Part shown: piece after piece, positions 51,374 to 59,244 of the stretch
Layout: every line of letters begins with the position of its first letter
Position numbering within the stretch: position 1 is the first letter of the stretch
NCBI GenBank assembly: GCA_028865545.1
Contig: JAGWJY010000001.1
Location: forward strand, 99,690-163,689
Direction: 5' to 3'
DNA length: 64,000 bases
Source: Alphaproteobacteria bacterium
Lineage (GTDB): Bacteria; Pseudomonadota; Alphaproteobacteria; Micropepsales; Micropepsaceae
Program-made: the position numbers and the translations under genes
Notes under the pieces: model-generated
Database searches by the model: none
Told to the model about the DNA's origin: nothing
Seen by the model: the letters and a program-made list of their open reading frames with translations, nothing else

Positions 51374-52942
51374 ATGCCGCACACCATCGCCCACGAAGCC
51401 CAGCGCCGGCGCACCTTCGCGATCATCTCGCATCCGGACGCCGGCAAGACCACGCTGACCGAGCATCTGCTGCTGCTCGGCGGGGCGATCCATGAGGCCG
51501 GCCGCGTCAAGGCGCGCGGCGAGGCGCGGCGCGCCAAATCCGACTGGATGAAGATCGAACAGGAGCGCGGCATCTCGGTGACCAGCGCGGTGATGACCTT
51601 CGAGTTCAACGGCGCGGTGTTCAACCTGCTCGATACGCCGGGCCACGAGGATTTCTCGGAAGACACCTACCGCACCCTGACCGCCGCCGATTCCGCGGTG
51701 ATGGTGATCGACGCCGCCAAGGGCATCGAGGCGCAGACCCGCAAGCTCTTCGAAGTCTGCCGCCTGCGCGACATCCCGATCATGACCTTCGTCAACAAGA
51801 TGGACCGCGAGGCGCGCGACGCTTTCGAACTGCTGGACGAAATTTCCGACCAGCTGCAGCTGGAAGTGGCGCCGATGAGCTGGCCGGCCGGTCACGGGCT
51901 GAACTTCAAGGGCGTATACGATCTCTATACGGATGATTTCGTGCCGTTCGGCGGGACTGAGCGCATAGGCGGCAATGCCCTGGCCGCGTTCTTGCCCGAA
52001 GACATCAAGGCCAAGCTCGACGAGGACGTGGAGCTGGCAAGCGCCGGCCTGTCGCGCTTCGACCGCGCCGCCTATCGCGAGGGCCATCTTTCGCCGGTGT
52101 TCTTCGGATCGGCGCTGAAGAATTTCGGCGTGCGCGATCTGCTCACGGCGCTGGCAGAGCACGCGCCGCCGCCGCGGCCGCAAGCCGCCAAGGACCGCGA
52201 AGTCAAGCCGGCGGACAAGGAAGTCTCGGGCTTCGTCTTCAAGGTCCAGGCCAATATGGATCCCAACCACCGCGACCGCGTAGCGTTTCTGCGGCTGGCC
52301 TCGGGCCGCTTCAAGCGCAACATGAAGCTGACGCAGTCCGGCACCAAGAAGGTGATCGGCGTGCACAACCCGATCCTGTTCTTCGCCAAGGAACGCGAGA
52401 CGGTGGACGAGGCTTTTCCGGGCGACATCATCGGCATTCCCAATCACGGCGTGCTGCGCGTCGGCGACACGCTGTCGGAATCGGGCGAGATCGTCTTCAC
52501 CGGCATTCCGAATTTCGCGCCGGAAATCCTGCGCCGTGTCCGCCTCGGCGATCCGATGAAACAGAAGCATCTGGCGCGCGCGCTCACCTCGCTCGCCGAG
52601 GAAGGCGTCACCCAGGTGTTCAAGCCGACCATCGGCGCGCAATGGATCGTCGGCGTGGTGGGGCCCTTGCAGCTCGACGTTCTGAAATCGCGGCTGCGCG
52701 ACGAATACAGCCTCGACGCCGATCTTGAAGCCTCGCCTTACGATACCGCCCGTTGGTTGTCGGCGGAGCCGGCCGATCTGGAGAAGTTCATCGAGGGCAA
52801 CCGCGGCGGCATGGCCGAAGACCGCGACGGCGCGCCGGTGTTCCTCGCCAAGAGCGCCTGGGAACTCGGCTATGTCACCGACAAATTCCCCAAAGTGAAA
52901 TTCGCCAAGACCCGCGAACGCAGCGACGTGCACGGGGAGTAA
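51374..52942 (+). CDS. prfC: peptide chain release factor 3
   Basis: A 522-residue GTPase that recycles RF1/RF2 from the ribosome after termination. G1 is AIISHPDAGKTTLTEHLLL, G2 RGISVTSAVM, G3 DTPGHEDFSEDTYR, G4 NKMDREARD. The later domains show ISDQLQLEVAPMSWPAGHG, GSALKNFGVRDLLTALAEHAP and VVGPLQLDVLKSRLRDEYSLDA, as in RF3. Length is close to the usual 525-530. Start chosen at MPHTIAHEAQRRRTFA. Single gene. Confidence 0.97.
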   Translation: MPHTIAHEAQRRRTFAIISHPDAGKTTLTEHLLLLGGAIHEAGRVKARGEARRAKSDWMKIEQERGISVTSAVMTFEFNGAVFNLLDTPGHEDFSEDTYRTLTAADSAVMVIDAAKGIEAQTRKLFEVCRLRDIPIMTFVNKMDREARDAFELLDEISDQLQLEVAPMSWPAGHGLNFKGVYDLYTDDFVPFGGTERIGGNALAAFLPEDIKAKLDEDVELASAGLSRFDRAAYREGHLSPVFFGSALKNFGVRDLLTALAEHAPPPRPQAAKDREVKPADKEVSGFVFKVQANMDPNHRDRVAFLRLASGRFKRNMKLTQSGTKKVIGVHNPILFFAKERETVDEAFPGDIIGIPNHGVLRVGDTLSESGEIVFTGIPNFAPEILRRVRLGDPMKQKHLARALTSLAEEGVTQVFKPTIGAQWIVGVVGPLQLDVLKSRLRDEYSLDADLEASPYDTARWLSAEPADLEKFIEGNRGGMAEDRDGAPVFLAKSAWELGYVTDKFPKVKFAKTRERSDVHGE

Positions 52943-53208
52943 AGCCCGCGCGCCACGGACTGCCACCGCACCTGATGCCTCGGCTTTTCGGCATTTCAAC
53001 AGGTATGGTCTGTGGAACTTCGGGAATATCGAGCAGTTTCAGTCTATTTATGGTTTAAAGTAGCAAGCCAGCGCTGTTCGTCAAAAATGTATCCTTAAAT
53101 TACGCAAAAGATTACAATTTTGGAAGTATTTTTCCTTTCCTTTGTGATTTAGCACACTAAATAACGTCACGTCGTAAACGCCCATCATTTAGATAAAAGG
53201 GGAGCGTG

Positions 53209-53436
53209 ATGAGATTGCGCGCGCAGATTGTCGTGGACTTCAACGCCGAAGACTATGTGGCGGCAGCCGAGCATCAGAGAACTCTCGAACAGCTGCTGCA
53301 TCACGTCCGGGGCCAATATCCCAATGCACAGGTGTCGATCCGCGAAAGGCGTGAACGCAAGGCCGAAGCCCTTCCCGCAACCCAGGACAGGCACCTCGTT
53401 GCGATCGATAGGGCAAGAACCGCCAGACGATCCTGA
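53209..53436 (+). CDS. small protein paired with a MarR-like regulator
   Basis: A 75-residue protein; GGGGAG spaces better to the ATG at 53209 than to a GTG at 53206. The body reads RAQIVVDFNAEDYVAAAEHQRTLEQLLHHVRGQYPNAQVSIRERRERK. I recall small DNA-binding-partner proteins of this form beside MarR-like genes in sphingomonads and relatives, but there is no established function. Its TGA overlaps the next ATG by one base (TGATG). The 52943-53208 stretch before it is AT-rich and contains TTTAG-CACA-CTAAA at about 53148-53161, a possible operator. Confidence 0.6.
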   Translation: MRLRAQIVVDFNAEDYVAAAEHQRTLEQLLHHVRGQYPNAQVSIRERRERKAEALPATQDRHLVAIDRARTARRS

Positions 53437-53777
53437 TGGCGTATGCGTGTCGCGCGTTGCTGCAGTCGGTGAGCGCCGTATGGCAGCGAGACCGGGATAT
53501 CAACCTTCGCAGCCTCGTCGTCTTCCTCTGCGTTTGCGAGAACGAAGGAATCCGTATCAAGGAACTTGCCTATACCTGCCGGACGAACGAGGCGTCGGTC
53601 TCACGTTCCGTTCAGGCCTTATGCTTGCCGTCGAGCCGCCGCTGCTCCGTTCGCCATCACGGCTTGTTGCGCGTCTTTCAGAGTCAGGACGACCGGCGGA
53701 ACCGTCTGGTCTTCCTGACGGAAGACGGCAAGCAGCTGAGAAGCGAGATCGACACCATCTTCGACGCACCGGCGTAG
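53436..53777 (+). CDS. MarR-like winged-helix regulator
   Basis: A 113-residue protein. DINLRSLVVFLCVCENEGIRIKELAYTCRTNEASVSRSVQAL is the helix-turn-helix. The wing and C-terminal end read FQSQDDRRNRLVFLTEDGKQLRSEI, matching the D-x-R-x-x-x-L-x-LT-x-x-G signature of MarR. The N-terminal and C-terminal dimer helices are short. The region between (CLPSSRRCSVRHHGLLRV) is Arg/Cys-rich and unlike other MarR proteins. Coupled to the upstream small gene; both may regulate their own operon. Confidence 0.75.
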   Translation: MAYACRALLQSVSAVWQRDRDINLRSLVVFLCVCENEGIRIKELAYTCRTNEASVSRSVQALCLPSSRRCSVRHHGLLRVFQSQDDRRNRLVFLTEDGKQLRSEIDTIFDAPA

Positions 53778-53858
53778 ACCGGCGCAAACAGATTCATCGA
53801 GAGCCGCACATGGTCGGCGTCAAGAGTGGGTGACGGGCCCGCACGCCCGTATCTTACG

Positions 53859-54197
53859 TCACCCGCCTTGCGAGATCGCGTACAGGTGTTTCACGAGCGG
53901 CGACGGCGCGGAGGCGACGGCCCGATCCATCGTGGCCTTCACGCAGGCGCGCTGCAGGGCGTACATCTTCAGGTCGCCGTCCGGCGTCTCCGCGCCGCAG
54001 ACCCGAACCGCCGCGAACGACAGCCGCCCGAGCAATTCTTCCGCGCCGTCCGTCCTCGCGAGATCGAGATCATCGGCGCGCACGGCAATGTGCCGGACCT
54101 CGCCATAGGCGTCCCTTGCAACGTACATTTCGGCGCCCGATGCCGTTTGGCACCACAGCATGATGCCGGTGAGACCTGCCAACCAATACGCTTTCAT
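53859..54197 (-). CDS. UrcA-like exported protein
   Basis: A 112-residue protein from MKAYWLAGLTGIMLW (54197; GGAG before it), with a signal peptide to about SGA. The mature domain has the UrcA layout: VRADDLDLARTDGAEELLGRLSFAAVRVCGAE, then LQRACVKATMDRAVASAPSPLVKHLYA. The two Cys should form a disulfide. UrcA proteins are small periplasmic proteins of sphingomonads and relatives without known function. It converges with the MarR-like gene. Confidence 0.75.
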   Translation of the reverse strand: MKAYWLAGLTGIMLWCQTASGAEMYVARDAYGEVRHIAVRADDLDLARTDGAEELLGRLSFAAVRVCGAETPDGDLKMYALQRACVKATMDRAVASAPSPLVKHLYAISQGG

Positions 54198-54588
54198 TCC
54201 ATTCTCCTGGTGTTTTGCGTGCCCGGCGTTGAATGCGGGTGCAAGGTGAGCGGCGCCCCGGCCGCAACGCGGCGGCACATGGCTATCCGGCGCGGCGACG
54301 GGCGGTTGTTTGGAGCCCGCCGTCCCGCTTTCGATTTCGAGACGCTATGTGTGATGGTGCCGAGCGCGGTTCTGCCGGGCGAAGCCATTACGGCTTCGCA
54401 AGTCTGCGCGGTTTGATCGAGAAGGGGCATGGTCCGCTTCAGCTTGGGTGAACGCTGAAGCGATCATGCCGTGCTTGTTTTGTAGTTTGACTAAGTTCGA
54501 TTCGCGATTAGCAACGACTTAGCAAACACATATCTGAGTGTGCCGTAGGCCTCTGGAAGTTGGCGAACGAGGCGGCGTTCGCGCGCTT
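54198..54588. other. intergenic region with a long hairpin
   Basis: No gene is supported in these 390 bp. A long imperfect stem-loop lies at 54427-54469 (described separately). AT-richer sequence with TTGACT and a GATTC (GANTC) site lies at 54480-54540. The left part must hold the urcA promoter. Confidence 0.45.
54427..54469. terminator. long imperfect hairpin, possible terminator
   Basis: The left arm GCATGGTCCGCTTCAG and the right arm CTGAAGCGATCATGC pair along 15 bp with one bulge and one G-T, around a loop of about 12 nt. On the plus strand it is followed by GTGCTTGTTTTGTAGTTT. On the minus strand it lies 120 bp after the tandem secreted-protein genes and could protect or end their transcript. 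Confidence 0.45.
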
Positions 54589-55185
54589 CTATCTCTCCGC
54601 CGCCGGCAGATGCAGGCTGTCGCGGATATGTCCGACGAAGTCCGACCAGGTCGCTACCCAGGAGGCGGTCGCCTCGGCTTGGTCGTCGGCGTTGATATCG
54701 CAGCTCAGCTGATAGACGTTGTTGGGCGCGGCGATCATCGTCACGCTCGACACCCAGCCAGGCCTCTTTTCTTTCGGATCGGTGTAGGCGGCGGCGCATT
54801 CGGCGGCCTGCAGGCCGTTGCTGGTCAGCGATTTGGACTCGCCGATGTCCAACCCCTGTTTGCCGTCGAACTGGCACATCGCGTCGCGCGAGGAGGTCGC
54901 CAGGACGGCGGCGAATTTCTGCTGGGTTGTGTCCTTTTCATAGGGAAACTTGGTCACCAGACAGGTGACATCTTCGTTATCGCTGGTGATTGCGAAGAAC
55001 ATCACATCGTTCTTGTCCGCGGTCTGGCCGGGCTTGTAGTCGTCACCGACAACGGACGGTACGTCGATGGTGAAATCGGGATCGTTGTCCAGGCTGACGT
55101 TCTTCCAGTCGCTGTCGGCCGAGGCCACGCTGGAGAGACCGAGCAACAGGCCTGCGCTGAGGAATGAGGATCGAAGGATTTGCAT
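54589..55185 (-). CDS. secreted protein, second of a tandem paralogue pair
   Basis: A 198-residue protein with a signal peptide (MQILRSSFLSAGLLLGLSSVASA). The mature protein begins DSDWKNVSLDNDPDFTIDVPSVVG, has Cys at VTCLVTKF, MCQFDGK, AAECAAAYTDPKEK and LSCDINADD, and ends with a helix DFVGHIRDSLHLP. It is clearly paralogous to the gene 15 bp upstream (DSDW-x-x-VSLDNDP-x-F; AYTDPKEK / SYTDPAEK). Four Cys suggest two disulfides in the periplasm. No family name known to me. Confidence 0.75.
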   Translation of the reverse strand: MQILRSSFLSAGLLLGLSSVASADSDWKNVSLDNDPDFTIDVPSVVGDDYKPGQTADKNDVMFFAITSDNEDVTCLVTKFPYEKDTTQQKFAAVLATSSRDAMCQFDGKQGLDIGESKSLTSNGLQAAECAAAYTDPKEKRPGWVSSVTMIAAPNNVYQLSCDINADDQAEATASWVATWSDFVGHIRDSLHLPAAER

Positions 55186-55200
55186 GATGCGCCTCTGCGG

Positions 55201-55800
55201 TTAGTTTTCGGATTTCGGAAGTTGCAGGCTTTGCTGAATGTGTTCGACGGTGCCCGCCCAGTCGGCGTGCCAGCCCTTTTCCGCCTGGTCCTGCGTCTCC
55301 GCATAGATGCCGCAGGCCAGCGAATAGATGTTCTTCCGCGTGGCGACGACCATAATCGCCTCGACGGCGCCTTGCTGCTTCTCGGCGGGATCGGTGTAAC
55401 TCAGCACACAGGACGCTGCCGGACGGCCGTTGAGGGTCTGGGCGTTGTAGTCGATGACCGTGATGTTGGTGGCGTCGTCCCTGGTGGAGCACATCACTTT
55501 GCCGGCGCTTGCCGCGATGTTCGCCAGCAGCGTTTCGAAGCTGCTGCCTCCGTCATATCCGCTGCGACCCAGATAGCAGTCGAGCGGCGGCGCGTTGCCG
55601 GAGGCCACTTCGAAGGACATCAATCCGTCCTTGTCGTCCTTCGACGGAAGGTAGTTGCCGCCCGCCGCCGACGGGACGTCGATCATGAAGCTGGGATCGT
55701 TGTCGAGGCTTACGGTCTGCCAGTCGCTGTCGGCCGCGGCCGTGCCGCACAGCACGAGCAGCAATCCGCCGCTCAGGACCGATGAACGCAGGACCCCCAT
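55201..55800 (-). CDS. secreted protein, first of a tandem paralogue pair
   Basis: A 199-residue protein with a signal peptide (MGVLRSSVLSGGLLLVLCGTAAA). The mature protein begins DSDWQTVSLDNDPSFMIDVPSAAGGNYLP and carries DCYLGRSGYDG, VMCSTRDD, ASCVLSYTDPAEK and LACGIYAE, then the C-terminal helix TVEHIQQSLQLP. It has the same Cys positions as its downstream twin. The protein at 7824-8369 may be a distant third member. Likely a shared promoter lies at 55801-55852. Function unknown. Confidence 0.75.
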   Translation of the reverse strand: MGVLRSSVLSGGLLLVLCGTAAADSDWQTVSLDNDPSFMIDVPSAAGGNYLPSKDDKDGLMSFEVASGNAPPLDCYLGRSGYDGGSSFETLLANIAASAGKVMCSTRDDATNITVIDYNAQTLNGRPAASCVLSYTDPAEKQQGAVEAIMVVATRKNIYSLACGIYAETQDQAEKGWHADWAGTVEHIQQSLQLPKSEN

Positions 55801-55852
55801 GCTTGCCCCCTATGCCCTGGGCAAGCATAACCGTGACTTCAGGACGGGAACA

Positions 55853-56530
55853 TCATTCCGCTGCGGCAGCTTCGAGATGTTCGTTCGGCGCCGAATGTGC
55901 CCGCCAGTGTTGCGTCAGCCGCTCGGCCGCACGTTGGGGAATATTGTCATAGACGGCGAGGCGCGGCAGGGGATCGCCGTCGAGCGGCGCCTTGAGCAGG
56001 GCCAGGGCGGAGAAGGTCGCGCGATCGAGATGCGTGCCGCGGCACAACACGGCGAGCGCTTCGCCCGAGGCGTCCATCAAGACCGCGCGCGCGGTGCGTG
56101 CGGCGATGCCGAAACTATCGCTCAGCCGCTGGGCGAAATCGCGCACCCGGACGTCGCGGGCGGCATCGACAAGGGCCACCGCATCGGGTGCGGTGTTCTC
56201 GGCCTCGAAGGGCCCAAGGTCCAATTCGTTGCGCATCAGGATTTCGCGGCGCACGCTTTTGGGCGCGCACAGATAGAAGTCGTTGACCAGATCGAGCGGC
56301 AGATCGCCGTGTCCGCCGAGCCGTGCCGCCAGCCGCCCGCGCGTGTCGTCGTCGGCTTCGCGCGCCGTCATTTCGAACAGCGCGAGCACCGGCGCGCGCA
56401 TGGCCTGCGGGCCGTCGCTTGGCCAGTCGAGCACCAGCTCGGCCAATTCGCCGACCAGTGCGGCGCGCTGTGCCGGGCCTTCTCCGGCCAGCTGCAGCAG
56501 ATGGCTCAGACGTTCCTTGGCCGTCGGCAT
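55853..56530 (-). CDS. DUF2336 family protein
   Basis: A 225-residue helical protein. The opening MPTAKERLSHLLQLAGEGPAQRAALVGELAELVLDWPS is followed by HEAT-like segments (LALFEMTAREADDDTRGRLAARLGG) and DNIPQRAAERLTQHWRAH. This is the DUF2336 pattern, restricted largely to alphaproteobacteria; its function is unknown. It lies downstream of the PLP decarboxylase on the same strand, with a 114-bp gap. Confidence 0.8.
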   Translation of the reverse strand: MPTAKERLSHLLQLAGEGPAQRAALVGELAELVLDWPSDGPQAMRAPVLALFEMTAREADDDTRGRLAARLGGHGDLPLDLVNDFYLCAPKSVRREILMRNELDLGPFEAENTAPDAVALVDAARDVRVRDFAQRLSDSFGIAARTARAVLMDASGEALAVLCRGTHLDRATFSALALLKAPLDGDPLPRLAVYDNIPQRAAERLTQHWRAHSAPNEHLEAAAAE

Positions 56531-56644
56531 CGCGTACTCCCTTGCGGGGCAAGACTACGCGCCGGGCGTTAAGGTTTTCTTTGTTTTAGAACAAAAGGGG
56601 ATAACAAAAGGCCGATGGCGCATAGCGCCTGAGAGCGCCTTTTT

Positions 56645-57811
56645 CTAATTCCCGATCTGCACCCAATTGTCCGGATAGAAGCCGTTGAAGGTGGTGCGCA
56701 CGGCCGCGGAATAGGCGCCGATCATGTCGAAGACGATGAAGTCGCCCGGTCCGATGCCGTCCGGCAGCATCTGCGGGCGCGGCAGCACGTCCAGCGTATC
56801 GCAGGTCGGTCCGTAGACACGGAACGGCTTGATGTCGCCGGGCAGCGGCAGGGCGCGGCCCTTGGCGTCGACGGTGAAGACGCGGTTGGGATAATCGGCA
56901 TTCCAGCCGGGCAGCGTCAGTTCGTCGAAGCTGCCATAGGTGCCGTCATTGAGGAACAGCCTGTCGCCCTTGCGCAGCACCACCTGGGTGATCAGCGACA
57001 TGCCTTCGGCGATCAGCGCGCGGCCCGGCTCGCACAGGATGGGAAGGCCGGGTCGCTCGAGCGTCGCCAGCGCTTCGCGGATGGTGTCGAAATACCAGTG
57101 ATAGGGCGGCACGTCGTTGTTGGTGTAGGGGCCGGGGAAGCCGCCGCCGATATCCAGCGCCGCGATGTCGAGCCCCGCCAGCGCGATGGTGCGCCGGGTG
57201 ATCTCGATGGCCTGCGCATAGGAGAAGGGCGACAGGCATTGCGAGCCGACATGGAAGGTGATGCAGGGCGCGGCGCCCGCTTCCTTCACGCGCTTGAGCA
57301 GTCGCGCGCCGTCTTCCGGCGTGGTGCCGAATTTGCTGGAAAGCTCCAGCAGCGCGCCGCCGAGTTGCGTCGCCAGCCGCACGAAGACGCGCAGCTTCTG
57401 CGGCTGTTTGGTTTCGGCAATCAGCTTGTCGAGCTCGTAGTCGCAGTCGACCACGTAATCGGTGACGCCGAATCTCTCGAAGGCGTTCTTGGCGTGGCCC
57501 GGCAGGCGCACCGGCGCCATGAAGTGGCAATGCACGTCGTCGAAGCGGCTGCGCACCAGTTCCACTTCGCCCAGCGACGCCGTGTCGAAATGGCGGATGC
57601 CGGCGGCGTAGACCAGATCGAGCACCTGCGGCACCGGATTGGCTTTCACCGCATACATCGCGTCGCCGGGAAACCCTTCCAGGAAACGTTGGGCGGCGAT
57701 TTTGAATTTCTGCGGGTGCAGGCAGTAGACCGGCTCCACCGGCTTCAGTGCGCCGATGGCTTTTTCGATGGTGGCGAAACGCGGAATGTCGATGCGGGCC
57801 GGAGCGTTCAC
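56645..57811 (-). CDS. ornithine/lysine decarboxylase-type PLP enzyme (fold III)
   Basis: A 388-residue decarboxylase of the eukaryotic-ODC/bacterial type. The PLP lysine is in YAVKANP, followed by HFDTASLGEVELV, the HVGSQ segment, DIGGGFPG for phosphate, CEPGRAL and the cross-dimer YGPTCDTLD with the active-site Cys. It should make putrescine or cadaverine from ornithine or lysine; the YGPTCDTLD form is common to ODC and dual-specificity enzymes. Between it and DUF2336 a GGCGC-ATA-GCGCC hairpin near 56617-56631 may end its transcript. Single gene. Confidence 0.93.
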   Translation of the reverse strand: MNAPARIDIPRFATIEKAIGALKPVEPVYCLHPQKFKIAAQRFLEGFPGDAMYAVKANPVPQVLDLVYAAGIRHFDTASLGEVELVRSRFDDVHCHFMAPVRLPGHAKNAFERFGVTDYVVDCDYELDKLIAETKQPQKLRVFVRLATQLGGALLELSSKFGTTPEDGARLLKRVKEAGAAPCITFHVGSQCLSPFSYAQAIEITRRTIALAGLDIAALDIGGGFPGPYTNNDVPPYHWYFDTIREALATLERPGLPILCEPGRALIAEGMSLITQVVLRKGDRLFLNDGTYGSFDELTLPGWNADYPNRVFTVDAKGRALPLPGDIKPFRVYGPTCDTLDVLPRPQMLPDGIGPGDFIVFDMIGAYSAAVRTTFNGFYPDNWVQIGN

Positions 57812-57970
57812 GGGCGCAACCCCAAAATAGCGCGCGCTTCTTGGGGCAAAGGGGGCTGGGGGTCAAGTGGTGGAAGCGGACGCCTGTTAAGCCCCACGCT
57901 CGCGGGTTTCGCCTGGGATGCGAAACCCGCGAGCAACCTCTCCTGCGGGGGGGCGTCTGACAGAGAGGTG

Positions 57971-58564
57971 TTACGGTGCCGGCGGCGGCGGGGGCATATC
58001 GCCGTTCGGGCCCGGGTTTCCGCGGCGATGGTTCATGAAGGCATGTCTGTCCATCGCTTCACGCATATGGTGAGCCATCACCTGATGATAGGTCTTCGCC
58101 AGAACGCGCTGCTGCTGTTCGTTGAGCGAGCCGACCAACGCTTCCAGCGATGGCATTTGCGCGTCGAGGCTGGTCAGGCGATCCTTCAGCATTGCCTCTT
58201 CGTGCTTCAGACGATCGACCATGGACGGCTTCATGTCGGGCATCTTCATGGCCGCGCATTTCTCCGAGCGATCCTTGGCGCTCGCCAGCACGGTGTTCTT
58301 CCAGCGCTCGAACAGCGGTTTCTGCGTGTCGGTCAGCGCCAGTCTGGTCTGCAGGTAAGCCATGGTGCCGACGGCATGGGCGTAATGGTCGGAGCACATC
58401 TGCTGGAAGTGCTTGGCCATGTCTTCTTTATTCATCTGCCAGGGACCGTGTCCCATATGTCCCGCGCGCGGCGCGGGTGGGGCGGACGGCGCGTCCTGGG
58501 CCATTGCCGCCGACGCGCAAAGCGCCAGCGATGCAAGGAAAGGAACGAAAATCCGGGACTTCAT
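57971..58564 (-). CDS. Spy/CpxP (LTxxQ) family periplasmic protein
   Basis: A 197-residue protein from MKSRIFVPFLASLALCASAAMAQ (58564). The mature chain is His/Met-rich near the start (HMGHGPWQM) and then helical. LALTDTQKPLFERWKN and LTSLDAQMPSLEALVGSLNEQQQRVL give two LTxxQ-like motifs, as in Spy and zinc-resistance proteins. It ends NHRRGNPGPNGDMPPPPPAP. It should act as a chaperone or metal-stress protein in the periplasm. No cpx-type genes are adjacent. Confidence 0.85.
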   Translation of the reverse strand: MKSRIFVPFLASLALCASAAMAQDAPSAPPAPRAGHMGHGPWQMNKEDMAKHFQQMCSDHYAHAVGTMAYLQTRLALTDTQKPLFERWKNTVLASAKDRSEKCAAMKMPDMKPSMVDRLKHEEAMLKDRLTSLDAQMPSLEALVGSLNEQQQRVLAKTYHQVMAHHMREAMDRHAFMNHRRGNPGPNGDMPPPPPAP

Positions 58565-58755
58565 AGGAACCTCACAAGAAGTGATTGACCCGAGTCTAAC
58601 GTCCGCTCCCGCCAATTCCGTCTGAACACCGCGTAATTGTTGTCGCGATTTGTCGAAGACTGGCCCGGTGGTTGGGTTCCTTTCACTTTTGCAAGGAATC
58701 GTACAGTTGAGAACGGTTCGCGGGCGTTCGCGCCAGCGGGAATGACAGGCGAACC

Positions 58756-59244
58756 TTATTTCCCCGCCCGCAATTCGCGGATTGTCTTCCGGCCGTCGGC
58801 GCTGGGCTGGTAGACATTGCTCATCTCGCCGAGCGCGCGGCGATACAGTTCGGGCGTGATCGTCTCAGGCACTTCGAAGGCGTCGAAGCCGACACGCGTC
58901 ATGTACGAAAGCTGGTCGTAGAGGAAGTCGCCGGTGGCGCGGATCTCGCCGGTGAAGCGCAGCCGCGTGCGCAGCATCCGCGCCCAGGAAAACGCGCGCC
59001 CGTCGCGGAACTTGGGAAATTCCAGCACGATCAGCGACAACCGCGCCACGTCTTCGCCCAAGGCTTCCGGCGACTCGTCGGATTTCAGCCGCACGCCGAG
59101 CGGCGTGTTGCGCGCCAGAAGCGTGTCGCGGTCCTTGCGGAAGCGCGTCAGCGAGACGACGGTGGGGCCTTCGGGCAGCGGCGCCTCGTCCGCCACCGCG
59201 GCGTAGGGATCTGCGGCGGCGGTGCCGGCCTTAATGAGCGGCAT
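58756..59244 (-). CDS. DUF934 protein of sulfite reduction
   Basis: A 162-residue protein started at MPLIKAGTAAADPY (59244). The conserved core is VRLKSDESPEALGEDVARLSLIVLEFPKFRDGRAFSWARMLRTRLRFTGEIRATGDFLYDQLSYMTRVGFDAFEVPE. DUF934 proteins sit next to cysI and are thought to help the sulfite reductase, perhaps in electron delivery. It overlaps the cysI end by 14 bp. Unlike the usual cluster, cysH does not follow. Confidence 0.9.
   Translation of the reverse strand: MPLIKAGTAAADPYAAVADEAPLPEGPTVVSLTRFRKDRDTLLARNTPLGVRLKSDESPEALGEDVARLSLIVLEFPKFRDGRAFSWARMLRTRLRFTGEIRATGDFLYDQLSYMTRVGFDAFEVPETITPELYRRALGEMSNVYQPSADGRKTIRELRAGK

Noticed and set aside
51314..52999. 561-codon minus-strand frame over prfC
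   Set aside because: Antisense of release factor 3, with no family pattern.
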